Origin: JAAGZL01 sp050290785
Lineage (GTDB): Bacteria; Pseudomonadota; Gammaproteobacteria; Chromatiales; Chromatiaceae
DNA length: 64,000 nt
Direction: 5' to 3'
Assembly: GCA_050290785.1 (NCBI GenBank)
Contig: JBNKIR010000059.1
Location: forward strand, 1-64,000
This document shows positions 42,844 to 51,184 of the stretch, one piece after another; position 1 is the first letter of the stretch; each line of letters begins with the position of its first letter. Under the pieces are notes generated by a model. That model made no database searches, was not told the DNA's origin, and was given only the letters and a program-made list of their open reading frames with translations. A program made the translations under genes and the position numbers.

Positions 42844-44781
42844 ATGCAGCCGCTAAAACAGTTCGGGCTGTTCGTTGTTATCGCCATGCTGTTTTTATCC
42901 ATAAGTCGTGTTTGCCTGATGCTGTGGCAGGCAGATCGTGTCGGCGCGGTTGATGGTATATGGCCGATTCTTGGTTATGGTGTGCGTATAGACCTGGTTC
43001 TGGTAAGCATATTGGCCGGTATCCCGGCGGTATTGACTCTCCTGATGTCTGGCATACCGCTAGTAAAATCGGTATGGAATTTCTTGTGCCGGATCTGGCT
43101 GACTCTAGGGTTGTGGCTGCTTGTGTTTATGGAGGTGTCCACGCCTTCCTTCATTATTCAGTATGACCTGCGTCCTAATTACCTGTTTGCCGAATATCTG
43201 ATATATCCACGTGAAGTGCTTTCCATGCTCTGGAGTAGCCATAGGGCCGAACTGTTTTTGGCAGCATTCGTTACTGTTGCAGTATTGTATGCCGGATGGC
43301 GTTTGTTCGGGCGGTACAACAGCACCAAGGGGGTTCAGCCCCGTTGGTATGAGCGTCCGGTTACAGCGGGAGTTCTGTTTTTGGTGGTGGTGTTGGCAGC
43401 TCGTTCCACTCTGCAGCATCGCCCCATTAACCCCAGCTACACTGCGTTCTCCAACGACCCGCTAGTGAATGGTCTGACGTTGAATTCAACCTATTCCATG
43501 CTCTATTCAGTCTACAGCTTTAAGGATGAGGTCAGTTCGGCCAGTGTGTATCCTGCCCTGGACGATGCTGTCGTGGTGGCGGAGATACGCAAGGCTATGG
43601 GTATTCCGTCTGATCAATTCACCTCAGACAGCTATCCTACGCGTCATATTCAAGTCCCTATCAAGAAGCTGGAGCGCCCCAAGAATCTGGTTATCATCCT
43701 GGAAGAGAGTCTGGGTGCGCGTTATGTAGGATCCCTGGGGGGGATGCCACTCACTCCTGAATTCGACAAACTAGCGAAGGATGGATGGCTGTTTCAACGC
43801 ATCTACTCAACCGGTACCCGCTCAGTCAGGGGGATCGAGGCAGTGGTGTCCGGGTATGTCCCAACTCCAGCTCGTAGCGTGGTCAAACTGCCTAAGTCAC
43901 AACAGGGTTTTTTTACGCTCGCCAGTCTGCTGAAGGCAAAGGGGTATGACGCCAGCTTTGTCTACGGTGGCGAGTCCCATTTCGACAATATGGCCACCTT
44001 CTTTCTGGGGAATGGCTTTACCCAGGTTGTTGATCAGCGTGACTATGAAGCACCTGTATTTAGCTCAAGTTGGGGAGTGTCGGATGAAGACCTGTTTAAC
44101 AAGGCGCATCAGATCTTTGAAGGACTACAGCAACAGGGGAAACCGTTCTTCAGTTTGATCTTCAGCTCATCAAATCATGATCCTTTTGAATACCCGGAAG
44201 GTCGGATAGAACCGTATGAGCAGCCTGCCAATACGGTACACAACGCAATAAAATATGCAGATTACGCCATAGGTAAGTTCATCAATACGGCCAAGGGTTC
44301 AAGCTATTGGAAAGACACCCTGTTCCTGATTGTCTCTGATCACGATGACCGGGTAGGCGGTTCCGATCTGGTGCCGATCGGAAACTTCCGTATTGCAGGT
44401 TTGATCCTGGGAGATGGAGTTGAGCCGAAAAATGACCGGCGCATAGTAAGCCAGATAGACATGGCTCCGACCCTGCTGTCCTTGATGGGAATAGAGGCGG
44501 AGCATCCCATGATCGGTCTTGATCTCACCGGGCTGCCAGATGATTTTATCGGTCGCGCCATCATGCAGTTCGATCGTAATCAGGCCTATATGCAGGGTGA
44601 TCAAGTGGTTGTCTTGCAGCCGGGGAAAGAGCCGGTCCAGTTTCACTACGACGTGGCAGCGGACAAACAGGTCAGGAAAGGGCTTGATCCGGACCTCGCC
44701 AAACGCGCCCTCGCCTACCCGTTGTGGGGGAGCATGACCTATAACAAGCGGCTGTACGCGCCTGTTGATCCAAATAAATAA
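42844..44781 (+). CDS. LtaS/OpgB-like sulfatase-fold membrane enzyme
   Basis: A 645-residue protein with five predicted transmembrane helices in the first 190 residues, then a periplasmic sulfatase-fold domain. Catalytic region motifs are VIILEESLGARY (metal ligand Glu), YSTGTRSVRG (nucleophile Thr), FVYGGESHFDNM and VSDHDDRVGG. The family transfers phosphoglycerol or phosphoethanolamine to envelope glycans; in Gram-negatives the likely targets are periplasmic glucans or lipopolysaccharide. The frame opens at GTG 42754, but the ATG at 42844 precedes the first helix directly. Neither start has a clear ribosome binding site. Confidence 0.87.
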   Translation: MQPLKQFGLFVVIAMLFLSISRVCLMLWQADRVGAVDGIWPILGYGVRIDLVLVSILAGIPAVLTLLMSGIPLVKSVWNFLCRIWLTLGLWLLVFMEVSTPSFIIQYDLRPNYLFAEYLIYPREVLSMLWSSHRAELFLAAFVTVAVLYAGWRLFGRYNSTKGVQPRWYERPVTAGVLFLVVVLAARSTLQHRPINPSYTAFSNDPLVNGLTLNSTYSMLYSVYSFKDEVSSASVYPALDDAVVVAEIRKAMGIPSDQFTSDSYPTRHIQVPIKKLERPKNLVIILEESLGARYVGSLGGMPLTPEFDKLAKDGWLFQRIYSTGTRSVRGIEAVVSGYVPTPARSVVKLPKSQQGFFTLASLLKAKGYDASFVYGGESHFDNMATFFLGNGFTQVVDQRDYEAPVFSSSWGVSDEDLFNKAHQIFEGLQQQGKPFFSLIFSSSNHDPFEYPEGRIEPYEQPANTVHNAIKYADYAIGKFINTAKGSSYWKDTLFLIVSDHDDRVGGSDLVPIGNFRIAGLILGDGVEPKNDRRIVSQIDMAPTLLSLMGIEAEHPMIGLDLTGLPDDFIGRAIMQFDRNQAYMQGDQVVVLQPGKEPVQFHYDVAADKQVRKGLDPDLAKRALAYPLWGSMTYNKRLYAPVDPNK

Positions 44782-44856
44782 TTAGGCTAGATGATTGCAG
44801 ACGCATCGGCATCTGGCTGTTAAAATATCCTATTTTTCCCGTCGGAGAAGGGTTTT

Positions 44857-46110
44857 ATGTTCAGCAAAGAGATGCAGATTGCAGGTTATGACGATGAGCT
44901 GTGGGCCGCTATTCAGGCCGAAGAGAAGCGACAGGAAGAGCATATCGAACTGATTGCCTCGGAAAACTACACCAGTCCCAGGGTGATGCAGGCCCAGGGT
45001 TCGGTCCTGACCAACAAGTATGCGGAAGGTTATCCGGGCAAGCGCTACTATGGCGGTTGTGAGCATGTGGACGTGGCGGAACAGCTCGCCATAGACCGGG
45101 CCAAGCAACTGTTCGGCGCCGCCTATGCCAATGTGCAGCCCCATTCCGGTTCCCAGGCCAACGCCGCGGTCTACATGGCCCTGTGCGAGCCGGGTGATAC
45201 CGTGCTGGGCATGAGTCTGGCTCACGGCGGCCATCTGACCCACGGTGCCAAGCCCAACTTCTCCGGCAAGATCTATAACGCGGTCCAGTACGGACTGAAC
45301 CCCGAGACGGGCGAGATCGACTACGCAGAGGTGGAGCGTCTGGCCCGTGAACACCAGCCGAAGATGATCGTGGCCGGTTTCTCCGCCTATTCCCGCGTGG
45401 TGGATTGGGAGCGCTTTCGCAAGATTGCCGACGAGGTGGGCGCCTATCTGTTTGTGGATATGGCCCATGTGGCCGGTCTGATCGCAGCGGGCCACTACCC
45501 GAGCCCGGTGAATATCGCCGACGTGACCACCACCACCACCCACAAGACCCTACGCGGTCCCCGTGGCGGCCTGATCCTGGCCAGGGAGAACGAGGAGATC
45601 CACAAGAAGCTGAACTCACTGGTATTCCCCGGGACCCAGGGTGGACCGCTGATGCATGTGATAGCCGCCAAGGCGGTGGCCTTCAAGGAGGCGATGGAGC
45701 CGGAGTTCAAGGAGTATCAGAGGCAGGTTATGGTAAACGCCCAGGCCATGTCCCAGGTGTTTATGCAGCGTGGATACGACGTGGTATCCAAGGGCACAGA
45801 CGACCATCTGTTCCTGGTCAGCTTCATAGAGGCCGGTCTCACCGGTAAGGATGTGGACGCATGGCTGGGGGCCGCCAATATCACCGTGAACAAGAACGCG
45901 GTGCCGAATGACCCGCAGTCACCGTTCGTGACCAGTGGTATCCGTGTCGGCACACCAGCCATCACCACCCGCGGTTTCAGCGAGAGCGATGCGGTGGATC
46001 TGGCGGGATGGATGTGTGATGTGATAGACAGTCGCGGTGACCAGTCGGTAATAGGGCAGATCAGGCAGAAGGTGTTGGATATCTGCGCCAAGTATCCGGT
46101 ATATAAGTGA
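44857..46110 (+). CDS. glyA: Serine hydroxymethyltransferase
   Basis: A 417-residue PLP enzyme, same length as E. coli GlyA, interconverting serine and glycine with tetrahydrofolate. Visible are ELIASENYTSPRVM, YPGKRYYGGCEHVD, FVDMAHVAGLIA, and VTTTTTHKTLRGPRGG with the PLP-binding Lys at about 229. The ribosome binding site GGAGAAGGG precedes the ATG. It leads into nrdR and the rib operon, the usual gammaproteobacterial order. Confidence 0.98.
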   Translation: MFSKEMQIAGYDDELWAAIQAEEKRQEEHIELIASENYTSPRVMQAQGSVLTNKYAEGYPGKRYYGGCEHVDVAEQLAIDRAKQLFGAAYANVQPHSGSQANAAVYMALCEPGDTVLGMSLAHGGHLTHGAKPNFSGKIYNAVQYGLNPETGEIDYAEVERLAREHQPKMIVAGFSAYSRVVDWERFRKIADEVGAYLFVDMAHVAGLIAAGHYPSPVNIADVTTTTTHKTLRGPRGGLILARENEEIHKKLNSLVFPGTQGGPLMHVIAAKAVAFKEAMEPEFKEYQRQVMVNAQAMSQVFMQRGYDVVSKGTDDHLFLVSFIEAGLTGKDVDAWLGAANITVNKNAVPNDPQSPFVTSGIRVGTPAITTRGFSESDAVDLAGWMCDVIDSRGDQSVIGQIRQKVLDICAKYPVYK

Positions 46111-46192
46111 CAGGGATATAGGATCCAGGGCTGGGAATTCTCTGGTTCCCTGTCCCTGGTGACAGGCCCCTGGTAACCAGGAACTTTTACGT

Positions 46193-46702
46193 ATGCGATG
46201 CCCATTTTGTGGAGCTCAGGACACCAAGGTGATCGATTCGCGTCTGTTCGGTGACGGCGATCAGGTGCGCCGGCGCCGCGAGTGTACGGTGTGCAAGGAG
46301 CGGGTGACCACCTATGAGAGTGCGGAACTGAATCTTCCCAGGCTGATCAAGCATGACGGCAGTCGCGAACCCTTCGATGGGCGTAAGCTGGCGGCCGGTA
46401 TGAACCGGGCCCTGGAGAAGCGTCCGGTAAGCACCGAGCAGATAGAGGATGCCCTGGGGCACATACGGCGTCGGCTCCTGGCCAGCGGAGAGAAGGAGCT
46501 GTCGTCCCGCCAGATCGGTGAATGGGTAATGGATGAGTTGCGCATGCTGGACCAGGTGGCCTATGTGCGCTTTGCCTCGGTCTATCGCAGTTTTCAGGAT
46601 GTAAACGAGTTTCGTGAGGAGATAGAACGCCTGGAGAGTGAGCTTCCTCCAGAATCCAGGCGTAGCCAGATGGATCTCCTGGATAACGGGGAAAAAGAGT
46701 GA
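46193..46702 (+). CDS. nrdR: Transcriptional repressor NrdR
   Basis: A 169-residue repressor of ribonucleotide reductase genes. A zinc ribbon (MRCPFCGAQDTKVIDSR, then CTVC) is followed by an ATP-cone (about 49-139) that senses ATP/dATP. Family block RRRRECTVCKERVTTYE is intact apart from one residue shift. The stop overlaps the ribD start by 4 nt (GTGA). The 82-nt gap before it contains CCTGGTAACCAGG, a short palindrome. Confidence 0.97.
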   Translation: MRCPFCGAQDTKVIDSRLFGDGDQVRRRRECTVCKERVTTYESAELNLPRLIKHDGSREPFDGRKLAAGMNRALEKRPVSTEQIEDALGHIRRRLLASGEKELSSRQIGEWVMDELRMLDQVAYVRFASVYRSFQDVNEFREEIERLESELPPESRRSQMDLLDNGEKE

Positions 46703-47802
46703 CCCGGGACGATCATCTGTTTATGGCCCGGGCCATCCGTCTGGCCCGTCAGGGTCTCTATACCACCGATCCCAACCCTCGTGTTGGATGCGTGTTGGTC
46801 AAGGATGGGGAGATCGTGGGTGAAGGTTATCATCATCGGGCCGGGGAACCCCATGCGGAGCGTAACGCCCTGGCTATGGCCGGGGCCAGGGCCAAAGGGG
46901 CCACTGCCTATGTTACCCTGGAGCCCTGTTGTCATCATGGGCTCACCCCGCCCTGTAGCGACGCCCTGATAGAGTCTGGCGTCATCCGGGTGGTGGCCGC
47001 CATGCATGATCCCAACCCCAAGGTATCCGGTGAAGGCCGGCGCCTGCTGGAACAGGCCGGTATCGAGGTGGATACGGGTCTGTTGCAGGCAGAGGCCGAG
47101 TCGCTCAATCCCGGCTTCATCAAGAGGCAACTGCAGGGGCTGCCCTATGTGCGCTGCAAGCTGGCCATGAGTCTGGACGGACGCACCGCCATGGCCAGCG
47201 GGGAGAGCAAGTGGATCACAGGTCCTGAGGCGCGCCGGGATGTACATCGTCTGCGGGCCAGGAGTTCCGCCATCATCACCGGTGTCGAGACGGTGTTGGC
47301 GGATGATCCGTCCATGGACGTGCGTCTGGATGAAGATGTAAAGGTGCGCCAACCACTGCGCGTGGTGCTGGATTCCTCCCTGCGTCTGCCGCCCGAGGCC
47401 AAGATAGTCATGCCGGGCGAGATCATAGTCGTGTGTTGTCCTGATGCCGATGCCAGCAGACAGGTCCAGTTGGAGCGGAACGGGGCAGAGGTGGTGCGTC
47501 TGGAAGGGTGCGCAGAGAGGGTGGATCCCAAGGCCGTGCTGCAACTGCTGGCTGAGCGGGATATAAACGAGGTCATGATTGAGAGTGGAGCGGTACTGGC
47601 CGGGGCCTTCGTGTCGGCCGGTCTGGTGGATGAGCTGGTGTTGTATATCGCCCCCCATCTGATGGGCGCGGGCGCCAGGGGGCTGTTGGAACTGCCTGGA
47701 CTGGAGGGTATGCAGGATAGATTGGAACTGGATATTATGGATGTTCGCCAGGTCGGAAAGGATATGCGTATAACCGCCAGACCGCAGAGAGGTGAGGAGT
47801 AG
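46699..47802 (+). CDS. ribD: Bifunctional deaminase/reductase RibD
   Basis: A 367-residue riboflavin pathway enzyme. The N-terminal deaminase (about 1-145) has the zinc site HAERNAL and PCCHHGLTPPC. The C-terminal reductase (about 146-367) has YVRCKLAMSLDGRTA, KWITGPEAR and ESGAVLAGAF. It converts the GTP cyclohydrolase product to 5-amino-6-ribitylaminouracil phosphate. The GTG start overlaps the nrdR stop; ribE follows directly after its TAG. Confidence 0.96.
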   Translation: MTRDDHLFMARAIRLARQGLYTTDPNPRVGCVLVKDGEIVGEGYHHRAGEPHAERNALAMAGARAKGATAYVTLEPCCHHGLTPPCSDALIESGVIRVVAAMHDPNPKVSGEGRRLLEQAGIEVDTGLLQAEAESLNPGFIKRQLQGLPYVRCKLAMSLDGRTAMASGESKWITGPEARRDVHRLRARSSAIITGVETVLADDPSMDVRLDEDVKVRQPLRVVLDSSLRLPPEAKIVMPGEIIVVCCPDADASRQVQLERNGAEVVRLEGCAERVDPKAVLQLLAERDINEVMIESGAVLAGAFVSAGLVDELVLYIAPHLMGAGARGLLELPGLEGMQDRLELDIMDVRQVGKDMRITARPQRGEE

Positions 47803-48468
47803 ATGTTTACCGGGATCATCCAGGCGGTGGGGACCCTGGCGGCCATGCAGCCGCGCGGCGGGGACATGGCCCTGCATATCCGTAGCGGGGCCCTGTCCAT
47901 GCAGGACGTCCAGTTGGGGGACAGCATCGCCACCAACGGGGTATGTCTCACCGTGATCGAGCTGACCGGTGACGGCTATATCGCGGATGTCTCCCGTGAG
48001 ACCCTGGACCACACCACCCTGGGAGGGCTGAAACCAGGCAGCCCGGTAAATCTGGAAAAGGCCCTGACCCTGAACACCCGTCTGGGAGGGCATCTGGTGA
48101 GCGGCCATGTGGATGGTGTCGGGCGTATCCTGGAGCGCCGGGATGATGCCCGTTCCGTGCGCTTTCGTATAGATGCACCTAAGGGGCTGGCGCGTTATAT
48201 CGCCCACAAGGGCTCGATCTGCGTGGACGGTGTCAGCCTTACGGTGAATGCGGTCCGGGGCAGTCAGTTCGAGCTCAACATAGTGCCCCATACCATCCAG
48301 GAGACCATCATCTCAGGCTATCGTGCCGGGACCAGGGTGAATCTTGAGGTGGACCAGATCGCCCGTTATCTGGAGCGGCTGTTGCTGGGTGATCAGGCTG
48401 CAGACTCCACTGAGACATCATCCGGGGTCACCCGGGAGCTGTTGGCCCGTAGCGGGTTTATGCAATAG
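47803..48468 (+). CDS. ribE: Riboflavin synthase alpha chain, operon copy
   Basis: A 221-residue two-barrel riboflavin synthase. Repeat 1 has MFTGIIQAVGTL and ATNGVCLTV; repeat 2 has SICVDGVSLTVNAV and HTIQETI. Residues for ligand binding look intact. It is quite different from the RibC-type copy at 28836-29465, so the pair is an old duplication or has separate origins. It is in the operon with ribD upstream. Confidence 0.95.
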   Translation: MFTGIIQAVGTLAAMQPRGGDMALHIRSGALSMQDVQLGDSIATNGVCLTVIELTGDGYIADVSRETLDHTTLGGLKPGSPVNLEKALTLNTRLGGHLVSGHVDGVGRILERRDDARSVRFRIDAPKGLARYIAHKGSICVDGVSLTVNAVRGSQFELNIVPHTIQETIISGYRAGTRVNLEVDQIARYLERLLLGDQAADSTETSSGVTRELLARSGFMQ

Positions 48469-48534
48469 CTCATTTCGTTGCGGTTGCGCGCTCTGTTAGA
48501 ATGAACGCCAAATTTATCGGAAGTAATTGAATCT

Positions 48535-49647
48535 ATGAAGCTTAATACCACCGAAGAGATCATTGAAGACCTGCGTCAGGGCAAGATGGTCATCATTATG
48601 GATGATGAGGATCGCGAAAATGAAGGCGATCTCATCATGGCGGCCGAGAAGGTCACACCCGAGGCCATCAACTTTATGGCCAAATACGGACGCGGTCTGA
48701 TCTGTCTCACCCTGAGTAAGGAGATGTGTCAGCAGTTGCGCCTGCCCCTGATGGTCAATCAGAACGAATCGGCACACTCCACCAACTTCACCATCTCCAT
48801 CGAGGCGGCGCAGGGTGTGACCACCGGTATCTCTGCGGCGGATCGCGCCACCACCATCCTGGCGGCGGTGAAGGATGACGCAAAACCGCAGGACCTGGTG
48901 CAGCCAGGACACATCTTTCCCCTGATGGCCCAGCCGGGAGGGGTGCTGGTGCGGGCCGGACATACCGAGGGCGGATGTGACCTGACCAGGATGGCCGGTC
49001 TGAAGCCTGCTGCGGCCATCGTTGAGATATTGAACGAAGATGGCACCATGGCGCGGCGGCCTGATCTGGAGAGGTTTGCTGAGGAGCACGACCTGAAGAT
49101 CGGAACTATTGCCGATCTGATCCACTATCGGGTCAAACACGAAAAGACCATCGAGCGGGTGCGTGAGTGTCCACTCTCCACCGAGTTCGGTGAATTCCGC
49201 CTGGTGGCGTTTCAGGACGTGATCGATCATGAGGTGCATCTAGCCCTGGTCATGGGGGATGTCTCCCCTGAGAAGCCTACCCTGGTGCGGGTGCATATGC
49301 AGAATATCCTGTGTGATATCTTCTTCACCGACCACCCGGGCCGGGGCTGGCCCCTACGCAACGCCATGCAGCAGGTGGCGAGAGAGGGGGCAGGTGTGAT
49401 AGTGGTTTTGAGAAACCACGATACCGCCAGAGAGATCATCCAGCGCATGGGCGAGCTTATGGTAAAGGAGAAGACGGTGTCGATGGAGAAGAAGAGCGCA
49501 ACCAGCCACCTCAGGACCTTCGGTGTCGGCGCGCAGATCCTGGCCGATCTCGGCGTGCGTAAGATGCGGGTGTTGAGCGCGCCCAAGGCCATTCACGGAC
49601 TATCCGGTTTCGATCTGGAAGTGGTTGAATATGTCGATTGCGAGTAA
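48535..49647 (+). CDS. ribB: 3,4-dihydroxy-2-butanone 4-phosphate synthase with degenerate RibA-like domain (RibBX)
   Basis: A 370-residue fusion. The N-terminal RibB half (about 1-200) is complete: MDDEDRENEGDLIMAAEKV, HSTNFTISIEA, GHIFPLMAQPGGVLVRAGHT and EGGCDL. The C-terminal half aligns with GTP cyclohydrolase II but, where zinc ligands should read C...RCDCG, it has FFTDHPGRGWPLRN without cysteines. It is therefore probably inactive as cyclohydrolase. This matches the RibBX hybrids described in proteobacteria, so a separate ribA is expected elsewhere. The 66-nt gap before it shows no FMN riboswitch. Confidence 0.93.
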   Translation: MKLNTTEEIIEDLRQGKMVIIMDDEDRENEGDLIMAAEKVTPEAINFMAKYGRGLICLTLSKEMCQQLRLPLMVNQNESAHSTNFTISIEAAQGVTTGISAADRATTILAAVKDDAKPQDLVQPGHIFPLMAQPGGVLVRAGHTEGGCDLTRMAGLKPAAAIVEILNEDGTMARRPDLERFAEEHDLKIGTIADLIHYRVKHEKTIERVRECPLSTEFGEFRLVAFQDVIDHEVHLALVMGDVSPEKPTLVRVHMQNILCDIFFTDHPGRGWPLRNAMQQVAREGAGVIVVLRNHDTAREIIQRMGELMVKEKTVSMEKKSATSHLRTFGVGAQILADLGVRKMRVLSAPKAIHGLSGFDLEVVEYVDCE

Positions 49648-49757
49648 TATGCGGAATATCGGGCGGTACGTGGATGTACCGCCATTGGCCATTGGCCAAT
49701 GAAAACCCATACAAATCAAGCTGGTTCGCATACCTGCGCAAGATTTGGATGGGTGTG

Positions 49758-49789
49758 CAACAAATAGGTCAGGACGACCTATTTTGTTG
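49758..49789 (+). promoter_or_regulatory. Hairpin ahead of ribH
   Basis: CAACAAATAGGTC and GACCTATTTTGTTG pair over 13-14 bases with a single bulge and loop AGGAC. It lies 33 nt before ribH in a 175-bp gap that also has the palindrome TTGGCCATTGGCCAA (49685-49699). It may be an attenuator or an RNA-stability element; a strong T-run is missing. Confidence 0.5.
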
Positions 49790-49822
49790 CTGAGTAAATA
49801 TTGAGAATAACGGGGTTTAACT

Positions 49823-50293
49823 ATGACTATAAAGACCATCGAGGGCACACTGAATGTTCAGAAGGCACGCTTCTGTGTGGTGGCCGCGCGTTTTAACAGC
49901 TTTATCGTGGAGAGCCTGCTGGAGGGAGCGCTGGATACCCTGAAGCGGCATGGCGCCGATGAGGCCGACATACACCTGGTACGGGTGCCAGGCGCATTCG
50001 AGATGCCGCTGGTGGTGGATAAGCTGGCGGCCAAGGGTGAGTATGATGCCATCGTGGCCCTGGGTGCGGTGATCCGTGGTGGTACCCCCCATTTTGAATA
50101 TGTGGCCGGAGAGTGCGTGAAGGGTATCGCCCAGTCCACACTGAAACATGGTGTGCCCGTCTCCTTCGGCGTCCTGACGGTGGATACCATAGAGCAGGCG
50201 ATTGAACGGGCCGGCACCAAGGCCGGAAACAAGGGAGCGGAAGCGGCTATGTCGGCCATCGAGATGGTCAACCTGCTGCGTCAAATAGACTAA
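49823..50293 (+). CDS. ribH: 6,7-dimethyl-8-ribityllumazine synthase
   Basis: A 156-residue enzyme making lumazine from RibD product and the RibB product. Visible motifs are ARFNSFIVESLLEGAL, VRVPGAFEMPLVVDKLA, ALGAVIRGGTPHFEYVAGE with the catalytic His, and PVSFGVLTVDTIEQA. Its TAA overlaps the nusB ATG by one base, and ribH-nusB coupling is common. Confidence 0.97.
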   Translation: MTIKTIEGTLNVQKARFCVVAARFNSFIVESLLEGALDTLKRHGADEADIHLVRVPGAFEMPLVVDKLAAKGEYDAIVALGAVIRGGTPHFEYVAGECVKGIAQSTLKHGVPVSFGVLTVDTIEQAIERAGTKAGNKGAEAAMSAIEMVNLLRQID

Positions 50294-50718
50294 TGAGTCG
50301 CAAACGTACCAAGGCGCGTCACCACGCCGTACAGGCCATCTACCAGTGGCAGATGGCAGGGCATGACGTATCAGATGTCGAGAACCAGATACTGGAGTCG
50401 GAAGATCCCAAGAGCTTTGAGGTGGAATATTTCCGTGACCTGCTGCACGGGGTGCCGGCGAATCTGAGCGAGCTGGACGCGGAGCTGAAGGATTGCGTGG
50501 ATCGTTCCATCGACAGCGTCGATCCGGTAGAGCGCGCCATCGTGCGTCTGGGGGCCTACGAGATGATGCGTCATCCCGAGGTGCCTTATCGGGTCGTCAT
50601 CAACGAGGCGGTGGAACTGGCCAAGGTGTTCGGGGCCGAGCAGGGACATAAGTATGTGAATGGGGTCCTGGATAAGCTGGCACAGCGGGTGCGTAAGGCG
50701 GAGTTGGGTAAGCGCTAG
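50293..50718 (+). CDS. nusB: Transcription antitermination protein NusB
   Basis: A 141-residue helical RNA-binding protein that joins NusE/S10 at boxA in rRNA leaders. Typical blocks are ARHHAVQAIYQWQM, RAIVRLGAYEM and VVINEAVELAKVFG, ending near the usual NGVLDKLA. It overlaps ribH by one base. Confidence 0.97.
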   Translation: MSRKRTKARHHAVQAIYQWQMAGHDVSDVENQILESEDPKSFEVEYFRDLLHGVPANLSELDAELKDCVDRSIDSVDPVERAIVRLGAYEMMRHPEVPYRVVINEAVELAKVFGAEQGHKYVNGVLDKLAQRVRKAELGKR

Positions 50719-50771
50719 GTCACTTGTCTCGAGTCTGAATAGTTCTTCAATCTACCAAGAGTGATATATAA

Positions 50772-51092
50772 ATGAATGGATTAATGTTGATGACCGGGTT
50801 TTTATCGTTATTCCTGCTCGGCAGGCACGTATATTGTGCCTATCGTCTTGAGTCATCCATGAAGAGGGAGGATATGGAGTTATGGCAGGCACAGGGAAGA
50901 CCGAAACCTATAGCCTTTTTCTATTCTGATTTGAAGAGATTTAAGTTAAAAAACATGGAATTTATCGATGGCAATGCGGCCGTTCGCCGTTCCGTGGCAA
51001 GGTATGAGAGGTCATGGAAATATGGAATGCCTATGATCCTGTTGCTGTTTATCACGGCGCAGGTGTTGCAGAGACTGCCCTTTATAAGTTGA
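50772..51092 (+). CDS. Small membrane protein of unknown function
   Basis: A 106-residue protein with two hydrophobic segments (MLMTGFLSLFLLGRHVY and MPMILLLFITAQVLQRLPF) and a charged middle (KREDMELWQAQGRPKPIAF, RRSVARYERSWK). No family recognised. It sits between nusB and thiL on the same strand, with 53 and 92 nt gaps, interrupting the usual nusB-thiL adjacency. Confidence 0.6.
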   Translation: MNGLMLMTGFLSLFLLGRHVYCAYRLESSMKREDMELWQAQGRPKPIAFFYSDLKRFKLKNMEFIDGNAAVRRSVARYERSWKYGMPMILLLFITAQVLQRLPFIS

Positions 51093-51184
51093 TTTATCCC
51101 TGCTTCCTACGATCAATTCGGTGCTGATTCAGGAAGCCCCGTACCCCCTGTTCCAGAGATAGCATCGATGCAGATTGGCCAATC

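Noticed and set aside
44782..44856. Glycine riboswitch before glyA
   Set aside because: The 75-nt gap shows none of the conserved aptamer segments and is too short for a tandem aptamer.
46594..48291. A 565-codon open frame on the minus strand opposite ribD and ribE
   Set aside because: It lies fully antisense to clearly recognisable genes, is rich in His/Gly/Gln as expected for a mirrored frame of a GC-rich gene, and shows no domain.
48469..48534. FMN riboswitch before ribBX
   Set aside because: The 66-nt gap is too short and lacks the conserved RFN-element segments; no other rib gap holds one either.
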